A DNA stretch of 64,000 nt. Source: Novipirellula artificiosorum (GTDB lineage: Bacteria; Planctomycetota; Planctomycetia; Pirellulales; Pirellulaceae). The notes under the pieces are model-generated. The model made no database searches and was not told the DNA's origin. It saw only the letters and a list, made by a program, of their open reading frames with translations. A program made the position numbers and the translations under genes. Below, in pieces: positions 45,221 through 53,615 of the stretch (its first letter is position 1; every line of letters starts with the position of its first letter). The stretch is taken from the NCBI RefSeq assembly GCF_007860135.1, contig NZ_SJPV01000006.1:124001-188000 (forward strand), given 5' to 3'.

Positions 45221-45790
45221 ATGATTGACCAAATCGTTCTGGTACCAGGTTTTTTTGAGCCTCGTCTGCTGATGCAGCCGCTACGCTATTCGCTCAGGAA
45301 GACATCGCTCCGCACACAAATTTGGCGGGATCGCTGGGCGTTTCGGTCGTTGGATCGAAGCATCGACCGTTTGCGTCTCGAGATCAGCGCTGCCAATCGA
45401 AGCGAGCGGGGAACGATTGCGATCGTCACACACAGCTTCGGTGATTGGGTTGCTCGGCAAGCGATCGCCGAAGCCAAGAATCACCGCGTGACGCATCTGG
45501 TTTCGATTGCCCCGATCATGAACGCCAGCCCCGTGGCGAAGGGACTCCGAGCGATAGGCTGCGGCTTGATTCCGGAAGTCCCCGTGATGGCGAGTGCCAC
45601 GCGAGCGTCAGAAAACAGCGATGTAGGACCCGGCATCCGTCGATTGATTCTGTGGGCCAATCTCGACGTCTGGATCCGTCCTCCCAAAGTGGTTGAGCAT
45701 GCCCAGACTCGATCCCTTTGGGCTACCCATTTGTCGATCATTTTGCAGCCGAACGTGCATCGCGCAGTTCGTGATTTCTTGGATCGATAG
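45221..45790 (+). CDS. Small alpha/beta-hydrolase-fold protein
   Basis: A 189-residue protein. IVLVPGFFEPRLLMQPL matches a lipase-type oxyanion strand, and IAIVTHSFGDWVARQAI is a nucleophile elbow (Ser in THSFGD) as in lipases and PGAP1-like hydrolases. A late His occurs in WATHLSIILQP. It lacks a signal peptide, so it is likely cytoplasmic; the substrate is unknown. The frame extends to GTG 45170, but ATG 45221 starts right before the first strand. It is 90 bases after icd on the same strand. Confidence 0.65.
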   Translation: MIDQIVLVPGFFEPRLLMQPLRYSLRKTSLRTQIWRDRWAFRSLDRSIDRLRLEISAANRSERGTIAIVTHSFGDWVARQAIAEAKNHRVTHLVSIAPIMNASPVAKGLRAIGCGLIPEVPVMASATRASENSDVGPGIRRLILWANLDVWIRPPKVVEHAQTRSLWATHLSIILQPNVHRAVRDFLDR

Positions 45791-45806
45791 AGCTCATTCA
45801 AGTGGC

Positions 45807-45863
45807 CCCAGGGTGCGCCGCTGCGCGTCGACCCTGGGCTCTGGAATCTAACCGCTTCGCGGT
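45807..45863. repeat. Intergenic palindromic repeat unit
   Basis: CCCAGGGT (45807-45814) pairs with ACCCTGGG (45831-45838) around a GC-rich loop, followed by a second small hairpin ACCGC-TTC-GCGGT (45851-45863). The composition and tandem hairpins suggest a dispersed REP-like element. The rest of the 312-base gap 45791-46102 holds the operators listed separately; I see no gene. Confidence 0.45.
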
Positions 45864-46014
45864 AAGGGCCCCTGTTTCGCATCAACACGGCCATCGGGAA
45901 TCAAATCCAATGGTTCGTTTCAGCACTTCTCAAGCCGCCGTAAGGTTGCCTGAACGATTTGTTCCGGAAAACAAAGTGAGAGGAAATGGCCGTCGCGCTC
46001 ACGCATCGCCCATC

Positions 46015-46029
46015 TGTGAAGTTTTCACA
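46015..46029. promoter_or_regulatory. Operator 1 upstream of the BlaI-like gene
   Basis: A 15-bp dyad of form TGTGA-N5-TCACA (TGTGAAGTTTTCACA). The same arrangement recurs 41 bases further downstream. BlaI/MecI-type repressors bind paired dyads of this type next to their own gene, so autoregulation is inferred. Confidence 0.6.
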
Positions 46030-46037
46030 CATTGTGC

Positions 46038-46043
46038 TTGACC
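46038..46043 (+). promoter_or_regulatory. Candidate -35 element TTGACC
   Basis: TTGACC matches five of six consensus bases and sits between the two operator dyads. The -10 would fall inside operator 2 (TAGTTT at a 17-base spacer or GATAGT at 15), so repressor binding would block polymerase. Exact start is unknown. Confidence 0.35.
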
Positions 46044-46045
46044 GT

Positions 46046-46080
46046 CGGCATCAAGTGTGATAGTTTCACACTTGATGCCG
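46046..46080. promoter_or_regulatory. Operator 2: 15-bp-arm perfect inverted repeat
   Basis: CGGCATCAAGTGTGA (46046-46060), 5-base spacer, TCACACTTGATGCCG (46066-46080). Its core repeats the TGTGA-N5-TCACA pattern of operator 1. It ends 22 bases before the BlaI-like start codon. No T-tract follows, so it is not a terminator. Confidence 0.7.
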
Positions 46081-46102
46081 TGTTGGCATGGGAGGATTTA
46101 CG

Positions 46103-46489
46103 ATGGATGAGTTGAACGAAAACGAACGCGAGGCATTACGGATTCTGTGGCAGGCACCCGATCAGAAACCGGCGGAGATCCAGGCAGCGTTTGGTTGGAG
46201 CATTGAAAATGCAACGCTTCGCTCGGTGCTGCGAAATCTGTTGCAAAAGGGATACCTGTCGCGAAAAAAATCCGGCAAGGCGTTCGCCTATCGCGCACGC
46301 ACACGCCGGTCAGCCCAGTTCTCGCGAACGATGCAGCGGATGGCTGAAGTCTTTACCGGGGGATCCAAGACAGATTTGATCATGGAACTCCTCCGTCGCG
46401 AAAAGCTGAGCGATGCCGATTTGGCCATGCTCAAAGAAATCACGGATCAAAGAACCGCAGAAGACAACTCCAAGGGGGACTCACCATGA
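46103..46489 (+). CDS. BlaI/MecI/CopY-family winged-helix repressor
   Basis: A 128-residue regulator: NENEREALRILWQAPDQKPAEI (winged-helix start), SIENATLRSVLRNLLQKGYL (recognition helix region) and SRKKSGKAFAYRARTRRSAQF (wing), then a helical dimerisation tail. Family members repress their own operon and a target gene until cleaved by a cognate M56 membrane protease. GGGAGG lies 9 bases before ATG 46103, so this start is chosen over ATG 46088. The stop overlaps the protease gene (ATGA). No beta-lactamase gene is present, so the regulated target is probably elsewhere or is the pair itself. Confidence 0.9.
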   Translation: MDELNENEREALRILWQAPDQKPAEIQAAFGWSIENATLRSVLRNLLQKGYLSRKKSGKAFAYRARTRRSAQFSRTMQRMAEVFTGGSKTDLIMELLRREKLSDADLAMLKEITDQRTAEDNSKGDSP

Positions 46490-48978
46490 GCAGGTTACAA
46501 CTCAGTGGACCGGAATTGATCCTCGCGCTCGTGTTGCTCCGCACCACGCTTGTCTTGTCAATTGCCTGGCTACTGCACGGGACCCTTCGACGTTTCAGCG
46601 TTCGGTTTCCTGTTTACCTTTGGCGATTCACGATGGTTGGTTTATTCGTGATGGTAGGCACCACCCCCTTTCTCTCCGGCTGGGGTTTCCAATTCGCGGA
46701 GCGATCACCGCAAAACGAATGGCAGACCCAATGGACCCACTTGCTACCAGCTCATCAGGGGCCTGCGCTTGAGCCGGTGATCACGGAGCCGGTGATCACG
46801 TCCACAGCCGACGCACCGGGCTCGGCATCCCCTGCCGCAACCTCTCAGCCGGCGGCGTCGATTCAGAATCTGCGCAGGGGCGATAACGCTCAGCATGCCT
46901 TTGCGTTTTCGTTCGCGGTTCTGCGTGAGCGAATCACAATCGCGGCGTGTTTCGGGTACATCGCGATCGCTGGGTTGATGTTGCTAAGGATATTACGTCA
47001 ATTCATCGCCCTGCGATTGGTTTTGCGGCAGGCAGACACAGCGGAGGACCGCATCGTCGACTTCGTTGGTTCGGTTTCTCGATCGATGGGGTTACCTGAT
47101 CCACCCGACGTCATGGCTTCATCCGGCATTTCGGTTCCGATGACAACCGGGATCCACCGTCCCATGATCTTGTTTCCTGAGTCGCTGCTTGGCCATCTGA
47201 GCGACGAGCAACTCCGCTTTGTAACGGCCCACGAATGCAGCCATCTCCAAGGACGCGACTTAGCGTGGTCGCTTCTTGCTCGGATCACACAGATCTTTTT
47301 CTGGCCGATCCCGCTGGTGTGGAAGCTTCCCTCGGCACATCGATTCGCCTGTGATGTGCGATGCGATGCGGTCGCATCCAAGGGAGACCGCCCAAGCTAT
47401 GCAAAGATGCTTGCCGACTTAGCCATTGGCTTGCATCGGTCACTGGAACAACCGTTCGCGCTTGCGTTCTTGCGTCAAAGCGAGGTGGTTGCTCGAGTGC
47501 GACAGATCGGTTCCGACGGTTTCGTTCGCGAACCGAACGGGTTGACCAAAGTGCTCGCGGGTTTGGCGTTCACGACGGTCTTCGTTGTCGCCGGGACAAT
47601 CGGAGTGAACTTCCTTCCGCTTTATGCCAACCCTGACCAGGCCAGAGGAAGGGTTCGTGTGACCGTCGTCGATCCGAGTGGAACGCCCGTGGTGGGCGCC
47701 GAGGCACAAGTCGTGGGTCTTCGAACCGTGGACGAATCGGCGAGTGCCTATGGGAACCATGCGATGACGGCATCATCCGCAACCAACCGCCGCGGGAAGG
47801 CGACCGTCGAATACCCGCTCTTCGTCTACGAACAGATGAAAACAGGAACGATCATGCTGATGATTCAGCATCCCGAATATGCACCCTTCCACCAAGAGTA
47901 CAGCGTCGATTCACCGATCGAGGCCAGCTTGACTCCGGGGCGACGCTTCACGGCAACGGCGGTCGATGCGAAGACGCAACAGCGGATCAGCGAGGATTTG
48001 TATGCCGTTTTGTCTGACCAAACGCAGAATCCTGCATGGCAACTCCATCAGGATGGTACGCTCCATTCGCCGCCTCTGGACCCGTCGATCCAATCGGTCA
48101 TGTTGGTCCGTTATCGCGAAGGGACGCCCACTTTGTTCAGTGAGCCGATCGACTTGACTGGCAACCTTGTCGATCTGCCGATGAGGACAGGAGAAACACT
48201 TCGCGGTGTGTTGAGCGATCGAGTTCCGCGTCCCGTCATCGATGGACGCGTGGCATTGACCGTCGCACTCTCGAGCAAGCCCAACGCCGCAGTCAATCGG
48301 CAATCGATTGATTGGTGTGAAACAACGACCGTCAACCCCGATGGTTCCTTCGTGTTTGAATCGATCCCCCCGTGTTCCGAACTGCAAGTGGTCGCGGATT
48401 GTGAGGGCTTTGTTTCGGCGACTCCGCCGGCGGCCGAGCTGCTCGCTCGCATCCCCTACGTCACGACCATGCAGCATGCGGAATCGATGCAACGGTCGTT
48501 CACCGTCTCGCAAGTATGTTCAAGCGAGGATTCCGAGCCATGCGTGATTGAAATGGAGCGGGCCGCGACGGTGAATTTTCAGATTGTCGACCCAGCGGGC
48601 AAACCCGTGTCCAACGCAGTGATCTCGCTGTCGCCGGGCATCGTTTTCACCCCCGGGCCGAGCCTCATTTTCGGAACCTATTTCCGCACGCCCCGGTGGC
48701 TCACCTCGGCACGCCAAGCGTTGAAGACGGCGGACTCGAAAACGCTGTCAGACAAGCCTTTTGTGGCCACGACCGATGCAAAGGGACAGGCGACGATTTC
48801 GGGGATCCCCGGAAAGGATCACATTTCCGTCAGCGTCACGCATCCGCAGTACGAGCTTCCCGCGACGGAGCCGAATTCCTATCACCGCTCCGGCAATTTC
48901 TCCATCGATCCCGGTGAAACCCGTGGGATCACGCTGACGGTTCAAAAGAAAGGCGTTCAAGTCTTGGGGCGTGAGTAG
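46486..48978 (+). CDS. BlaR1/MecR1-like M56 membrane metallopeptidase with C-terminal beta-domain repeats
   Basis: An 830-residue protein. Membrane helices occur near residues 12-32, 45-65 and 150-170; the M56 zinc site is AHECSHLQGRDL (HECSH near 249-253) with RFACDVRCDAVA downstream. A further helix lies near 355-378. Instead of the penicillin-binding sensor of BlaR1, the exported part (about 385-830) carries carboxypeptidase-regulatory/Cna-B-like repeats: RVTVVDPSGTPVVGAEAQVVG, VNFQIVDPAGKPVSNAVISLS and ATISGIPGKDHISVSVTHP. It should cleave or inactivate the coupled repressor upon an unknown signal. Translation is coupled to the repressor gene. Confidence 0.85.
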   Translation: MSRLQLSGPELILALVLLRTTLVLSIAWLLHGTLRRFSVRFPVYLWRFTMVGLFVMVGTTPFLSGWGFQFAERSPQNEWQTQWTHLLPAHQGPALEPVITEPVITSTADAPGSASPAATSQPAASIQNLRRGDNAQHAFAFSFAVLRERITIAACFGYIAIAGLMLLRILRQFIALRLVLRQADTAEDRIVDFVGSVSRSMGLPDPPDVMASSGISVPMTTGIHRPMILFPESLLGHLSDEQLRFVTAHECSHLQGRDLAWSLLARITQIFFWPIPLVWKLPSAHRFACDVRCDAVASKGDRPSYAKMLADLAIGLHRSLEQPFALAFLRQSEVVARVRQIGSDGFVREPNGLTKVLAGLAFTTVFVVAGTIGVNFLPLYANPDQARGRVRVTVVDPSGTPVVGAEAQVVGLRTVDESASAYGNHAMTASSATNRRGKATVEYPLFVYEQMKTGTIMLMIQHPEYAPFHQEYSVDSPIEASLTPGRRFTATAVDAKTQQRISEDLYAVLSDQTQNPAWQLHQDGTLHSPPLDPSIQSVMLVRYREGTPTLFSEPIDLTGNLVDLPMRTGETLRGVLSDRVPRPVIDGRVALTVALSSKPNAAVNRQSIDWCETTTVNPDGSFVFESIPPCSELQVVADCEGFVSATPPAAELLARIPYVTTMQHAESMQRSFTVSQVCSSEDSEPCVIEMERAATVNFQIVDPAGKPVSNAVISLSPGIVFTPGPSLIFGTYFRTPRWLTSARQALKTADSKTLSDKPFVATTDAKGQATISGIPGKDHISVSVTHPQYELPATEPNSYHRSGNFSIDPGETRGITLTVQKKGVQVLGRE

Positions 48979-49006
48979 GATCATGTCCCTTGGGGTTTCG
49001 TCGTTC

Positions 49007-49762
49007 CTAAGCCGCCAATCGCTGGGACTGTTTTTTTAGTTTTTCCACTTCTTCGCGTCGAACGAAAAATCCATCGGCTTGCAGCATTTCGCCTGTGGCT
49101 TGATCACCGAAACCGGGTGACAGTGACATCAACTGATAGCCAAGCTGCTGCATCGATTCGATCGCTTGTTGCCAGGTTTCCGCACCTTGGTAAAGAGGAC
49201 GCATGGACAGTTCCATCTGTATGGCCACCACCCGGTCGAGACAGCCCGATGCACCTGCGATGACCTGATGCTCATGGCCCTGCACATCAAGCTTCAAATA
49301 GCAGCGATCGCCCGCTTTCCAGTACTGGTCATACAGGCCGTCAAGTCGCCGCACTTCGACCTCGCAGGTATCGACATAGGCGGCACTTGGCGCCGCATTG
49401 ACGTGAGCGTCCAGCATCGGCTGCAGCGAGCTGCTCTGTGAATTGCCGGCAACATTGAGTGTGGCGGTCGTGTTTTCAGCCCCTAAGGCAATCGGCTCCA
49501 CTTGCCAATCCCCGAAACTCCATCGGTTTAGTTTTAGCTTTTCAAATGCAGACGGTAGCGGCTCAAACGAAACAATCCGGCCGCGGTAGCCTGTGCGAAT
49601 CAGTTCACGGGCGTATTGGCCTTTGTTTGCACCGACATCCAAGACCAAGTTGATGCCGTATCGCTGCATCAAGCTGGAAAAACCGCTGGCCCTCGACATC
49701 CGGTTACGGACGCGAAGATAGGCATTGCGGATCGGTACTTTGGCAAAATAGATGTCGGCCAT
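49007..49762 (-). CDS. FkbM-family SAM-dependent methyltransferase
   Basis: A 251-residue protein with LVLDVGANKGQYARELIRTGYRG (SAM-binding motif I), IVSFEPLPSAFEKL (acidic motif II) and CYLKLDVQGHEHQVIAGA (motif with the family's D-V-Q-G-x-E), the FkbM pattern. Family members O-methylate sugars, polyketides or glycans. ATG 49762 was preferred over the frame's extension to 49831. It is convergent with the M56 gene (28 bases) and divergent from ligA. Confidence 0.88.
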   Translation of the reverse strand: MADIYFAKVPIRNAYLRVRNRMSRASGFSSLMQRYGINLVLDVGANKGQYARELIRTGYRGRIVSFEPLPSAFEKLKLNRWSFGDWQVEPIALGAENTTATLNVAGNSQSSSLQPMLDAHVNAAPSAAYVDTCEVEVRRLDGLYDQYWKAGDRCYLKLDVQGHEHQVIAGASGCLDRVVAIQMELSMRPLYQGAETWQQAIESMQQLGYQLMSLSPGFGDQATGEMLQADGFFVRREEVEKLKKQSQRLAA

Positions 49763-49979
49763 TTGAAGGCATCCTCGGTTTCGACGGTTTTGTTGAGCTG
49801 GGGACGAGAATAGCCCGAAAGACAGGTCCACGGAAAGAGAGATATTTTGCTGTCATTTTCCGGCCTTTTTGCAGGTGGCCGATTGGTTTCAAGGGGATCA
49901 ACAACCACCGTCGACTGCTGCTACAATTCGTGCGATCCGTCTTAATTCCACGACCTCCTCCAACAATCTCGTCAACACT

Positions 49980-52034
49980 GTGAACGAATCGGTTGCCAAA
50001 CGCATGACGGAATTGCGGGAAAAAATCCGCAGACTCGACCATTTGTACTACCTGGAAGCCAAGCCGGAAGTGTCGGATCTGGAGTATGACCGACTGCTCG
50101 AGCAGCTCAGGCAACTCGAAATCGAACATCCCCATTTGGCCTCTGCGGATTCGCCAACGCAGCGCATTGGGGACGCCCCCGTCCCTCATTTGGTTCAGGT
50201 GCCCCACGCGGTCCCGATGCTATCGATTGACAATACCTATAGCCGCGAGGAGTTGAAGGCCTACTTTGATCGGACCGAGAAAGCACTTGGCGGGCCAACC
50301 GAGTGGGTCATGGAATACAAGATCGATGGCGTCGCCGCGTCGATTCGATATGAAAACGGCACACTTGCGGTCGCGTTAACCCGCGGCAACGGTCAAGTCG
50401 GTGACGACATTACCCACAACGTCCGCACGATCCGCGACCTACCGCTACGATTGCTCGGAAACGACCCACCAGCCGTCTTGGAGGTTCGCGGTGAGGTGTA
50501 CATGACCAACGCCGATTTGGCCGATTTGAATCTGCGTCAATCCGAAGCGGGATCCGAAGCGTACAAGAACACGCGAAATGTGACGGCAGGTACGATTCGG
50601 TTGCTTGATCCGGCCATCGCGGCGCAGCGCAATCTGAAGTTCTTTTGTCATGGTGTGGGTGAAACGGATGGCCTGAACGTCCAAGACCATATCGGATTCC
50701 TGCGTGCAGTTCGCAAATGGGGCATCCCTCCAACGCCCGAAGTTCAGCTGCTGAAGAACTCAGCGGATGCTTTGAAAGCGGTTGCCGTCCTCGAAGAAGC
50801 GATGCCCGATTTGCCGTTTGAGGTTGACGGGATCGTTTTCAAAGTGAATCGATTTGATCAGCGCGACGAACTTGGTATTCGCAGCAAGAGCCCTCGATGG
50901 TTGATTGCGTACAAGTTCGAGCGATATGAAGCGACGACGGTCTTGGAATCGATCAGCGTTCAGGTTGGAAAGACGGGAACGATTACTCCGGTTGCTCATT
51001 TGCAACCCGTTGAAATTGCCGAGACGACGGTTTCGCGGGCATCACTCCATAACGCCGACGAGATTGAACGTTTGGATGTCCGCGAGGGCGACGTGGTGGT
51101 GGTTGAGAAAGCGGGTAAGATCATCCCCAAGGTCGTGCGTGTTGAGAAGCACGAACGGAAACAGGAGTTGCCGCCATTTGAGTTTCCAACCCATTGCCCT
51201 GAGTGTGGAACCGAATTGGTTCGTGACGAAGGAGGCGTCTACATTCGCTGCCCCAGTCCAACCTGTCCGGCTCAGCTGCGTCAACGGTTGATCTACTTTG
51301 GCAGTCGCCCTGGAATGGAGATTGATGGACTCGGCGAAGAGTTTGTGGATCTCTTGATGGGTCGCGATGTTGTTTCGAGCTATGCCGATTTGTATCGGCT
51401 GACGGTCGACCAGATTGCCAAGCTCCATTGGCTGAAACCGCGGAAAGGGAAAGACGGCACCCTGATCGACGTGCAAGTCGGCAACAAGAATGCCGAGAAC
51501 TTGATCGCCGGAATCGAAGCAAGTCGGTCGCGGGGGCTGGCACGAGTGTTATCGTCGATCTCGATCCGTCATGTCGGCCCACGCGTGGCGCAGTTAATCA
51601 CTCGCCAATATCCGACACTGGCAAAGCTGCGCAGCGCATCCGCAGCGGATTTGGCAGCGATTCACGAGATTGGTGACGCGATCGCGAACAGTCTGTACGA
51701 GTTCTTGCACAGCGATTATGGAGCTGCCGTGCTCGACGCATTGGATGATGCAAACGTCGACCTGACGCAGCCGAATACCGATCCCGAGCAAGGCGAAGGC
51801 CCTTTGGCGGGAAAAACGCTTGTCGTTACCGGCACGTTAGCTCACTATAAAAGGGACGAAATCAAATCCCTGATTGAAAAACTCGGTGGTCGGGCGGCAA
51901 GTACCGTCAGCAAGAATACGGATTTTGTGGTGGCGGGCGAAAAGGCTGGAAGCAAGCTAGCAAAGGCAGAGAAATTGGGAGTAACCGTATTGACCGAAGA
52001 GGAATTCAAAGCCCTTCTGGAACGGGAAGGATGA
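49980..52034 (+). CDS. ligA: NAD-dependent DNA ligase
   Basis: A 684-residue ligase: N-terminal Ia domain with HLYYLEAKPEVSDLEYDRLL, adenylation Lys114 in EYKIDGVA, OB fold, zinc finger C-x2-C-x14-C-x5-C (from CPECGTE near 406), helix-hairpin-helix repeats (RHVGPRVAQLITRQYP, LAAIHEIGDAIANSL) and a BRCT domain (about 608-684, GKTLVVTGTLAHYKRDEI). It seals nicks using NAD in replication and repair. GTG 49980 gives the same short lead (seven residues before the helical M-TELR) as in well-studied ligases; ATG 50004 is the alternative. Confidence 0.96.
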   Translation: MNESVAKRMTELREKIRRLDHLYYLEAKPEVSDLEYDRLLEQLRQLEIEHPHLASADSPTQRIGDAPVPHLVQVPHAVPMLSIDNTYSREELKAYFDRTEKALGGPTEWVMEYKIDGVAASIRYENGTLAVALTRGNGQVGDDITHNVRTIRDLPLRLLGNDPPAVLEVRGEVYMTNADLADLNLRQSEAGSEAYKNTRNVTAGTIRLLDPAIAAQRNLKFFCHGVGETDGLNVQDHIGFLRAVRKWGIPPTPEVQLLKNSADALKAVAVLEEAMPDLPFEVDGIVFKVNRFDQRDELGIRSKSPRWLIAYKFERYEATTVLESISVQVGKTGTITPVAHLQPVEIAETTVSRASLHNADEIERLDVREGDVVVVEKAGKIIPKVVRVEKHERKQELPPFEFPTHCPECGTELVRDEGGVYIRCPSPTCPAQLRQRLIYFGSRPGMEIDGLGEEFVDLLMGRDVVSSYADLYRLTVDQIAKLHWLKPRKGKDGTLIDVQVGNKNAENLIAGIEASRSRGLARVLSSISIRHVGPRVAQLITRQYPTLAKLRSASAADLAAIHEIGDAIANSLYEFLHSDYGAAVLDALDDANVDLTQPNTDPEQGEGPLAGKTLVVTGTLAHYKRDEIKSLIEKLGGRAASTVSKNTDFVVAGEKAGSKLAKAEKLGVTVLTEEEFKALLEREG

Positions 52035-52098
52035 GGAACGGAATCGTTGCGAAACATCTCATTCGGTCACAACCTGGAAGGTTGAACTCCAATACCCC

Positions 52099-53448
52099 AT
52101 GACGGATCTGTCGAAAAAGAACGATGCGCCCTCACCCGATGACCTCGGGTTCGATCATGCTGCGATCAAGGTCAAGACGTTCCCGCAAATCCCGGGAGTC
52201 TATTTGATGAAGGACGCCGCAGGACGAGTCATCTATGTTGGCAAAGCCAAGAACCTGCGCAGTCGGGCCAGCAGCTACTTTCTCAAAGCTGCAGCGGAAG
52301 ACCAGCGAACCGCTCCGTGGGTAGGCGAAATTGCCGACATCGATTATGTCGAATGCGACAGCGAAGTCGATGCATTGTTGATGGAATCGCGACTGATCAA
52401 AGACATTCAACCCAAACACAACAAGGATTTGAAAGACGACAAGACATTCCCTTACTTGATGATCACGACACGAGACGAGTTTCCACGGGTTGAGGTAACG
52501 CGTGAACCGCGTGAAAAGGGCGTGAAGCTTTACGGACCCTTTCCAAGTGCTGGTTCGCTGCGAGGTGCCATTCAGGTGCTTCAGCGGATCTTTAAGTTCC
52601 GTACCTGCACCCTCGACATCAGCGAATCCGATGAACGTTGGAAGTGGTTTCGCCCCTGTTTGTTGGCGAGCATCCATCAATGCACGGCACCGTGCAATTT
52701 CCGTATCGGCAAAGAAGACTACCGTCGAGACATTCGCCGCTTGCAGACCTTCATGGAAGGTGGCAAGAAACGGCTACTCAAAGAAATGCATGACGAGATG
52801 ATTTCGGCCAGCAAATCACTCGAGTTCGAGCGTGCCGCAGTGCTGCGTGATGAGATTGGGATGCTCGAGCGATTAGAAGACCGCGGTGAATTGGACACTC
52901 ATGTTCAGCCCGAGGTTTTTTACATCGATCCCCAAAAGGGACTGACGGGACTTCGCAAAGTGCTTGGGCTGGCTGAAACACCACGGATCATTGAAGGGAT
53001 GGACATTGCACATTTAGGCGGTGGTGAAACGGTCGCCAGCTTGGTTCAATTCATTGATGGGTTGCCCTTCAAACCGGGCTATCGGCGGTTTCGGATTCAA
53101 AACGTGGATGGAATCGATGATTTCCGCAGTATGTACGAAGTCGTTTCCCGTCGTTTTCGGCGACTCTCAGACGAGGGGGATTCGTTTCCGGATATCTTGT
53201 TGATCGACGGTGGCAAGGGCCAATTGAATGCCGCCATGGCAGCATTTCGCGACCAAGACATCTCTCCGCCGACGGTCATTTCCCTGGCGAAACGAGACGA
53301 AGAAATTTTTCGACCTGGCGAATCCGAACCGATTCGGTTGAGCAAGAGTGCCTATGCGCTTCGTTTGCTGCAATACGTCCGCGACGAGTCCCACCGCTTT
53401 GCCCAGCATTATCACCATCTTTTGCGTTCAAAATCGAGTTTTAAGTAG
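52099..53448 (+). CDS. uvrC: Excinuclease subunit UvrC lacking the C-terminal HhH region
   Basis: A 449-residue nuclease subunit of the UvrABC repair system. GIY-YIG domain at the start (IPGVYLMKDAAGRVIYVGKAKNLRSRA), the Cys-containing region with CLLASIHQCTAPC, a UVR motif (EMHDEMISASKSLEFERAAVLRDEI) and the RNase H-like 5'-incision domain (EGMDIAHLGGGETVASLVQF, LLIDGGKGQLNAA, VRDESHRFAQHYH). It ends at that point, whereas typical UvrC (about 600 residues) continues into a tandem helix-hairpin-helix region. I found no such region in the other frames downstream. It follows ligA by 64 bases. Confidence 0.92.
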   Translation: MTDLSKKNDAPSPDDLGFDHAAIKVKTFPQIPGVYLMKDAAGRVIYVGKAKNLRSRASSYFLKAAAEDQRTAPWVGEIADIDYVECDSEVDALLMESRLIKDIQPKHNKDLKDDKTFPYLMITTRDEFPRVEVTREPREKGVKLYGPFPSAGSLRGAIQVLQRIFKFRTCTLDISESDERWKWFRPCLLASIHQCTAPCNFRIGKEDYRRDIRRLQTFMEGGKKRLLKEMHDEMISASKSLEFERAAVLRDEIGMLERLEDRGELDTHVQPEVFYIDPQKGLTGLRKVLGLAETPRIIEGMDIAHLGGGETVASLVQFIDGLPFKPGYRRFRIQNVDGIDDFRSMYEVVSRRFRRLSDEGDSFPDILLIDGGKGQLNAAMAAFRDQDISPPTVISLAKRDEEIFRPGESEPIRLSKSAYALRLLQYVRDESHRFAQHYHHLLRSKSSFK

Positions 53449-53615
53449 TCTAATCGATGCCACGAGGCGAGCCTTTTGCGTGGCAAACGTGTCGTCTTAG
53501 CAGCGTCTGGGAAACGAGCCACGGTGGCCGTGCCGCCCTACGATTTTGGTCGCGGACGACTATAATCAGTTTGACTCCCCTTTCCCTATCTGATTCGGAG
53601 ACACCCCACAAAATC

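Noticed and set aside
46046..46080. Perfect inverted repeat as a terminator
   Set aside because: No T-tract follows, it is directly upstream of a repressor gene, and its core is repeated 41 bp away, so operator is the better reading.
46015..46080. TGTGA/TCACA dyads as CRP sites
   Set aside because: CRP sites use a 6-base spacer; both dyads here have 5, and they adjoin a BlaI-family gene.
53449..53615. Continuation of UvrC HhH region by frameshift
   Set aside because: Reading the downstream frames gave no helix-hairpin-helix pattern; the short protein appears natural.
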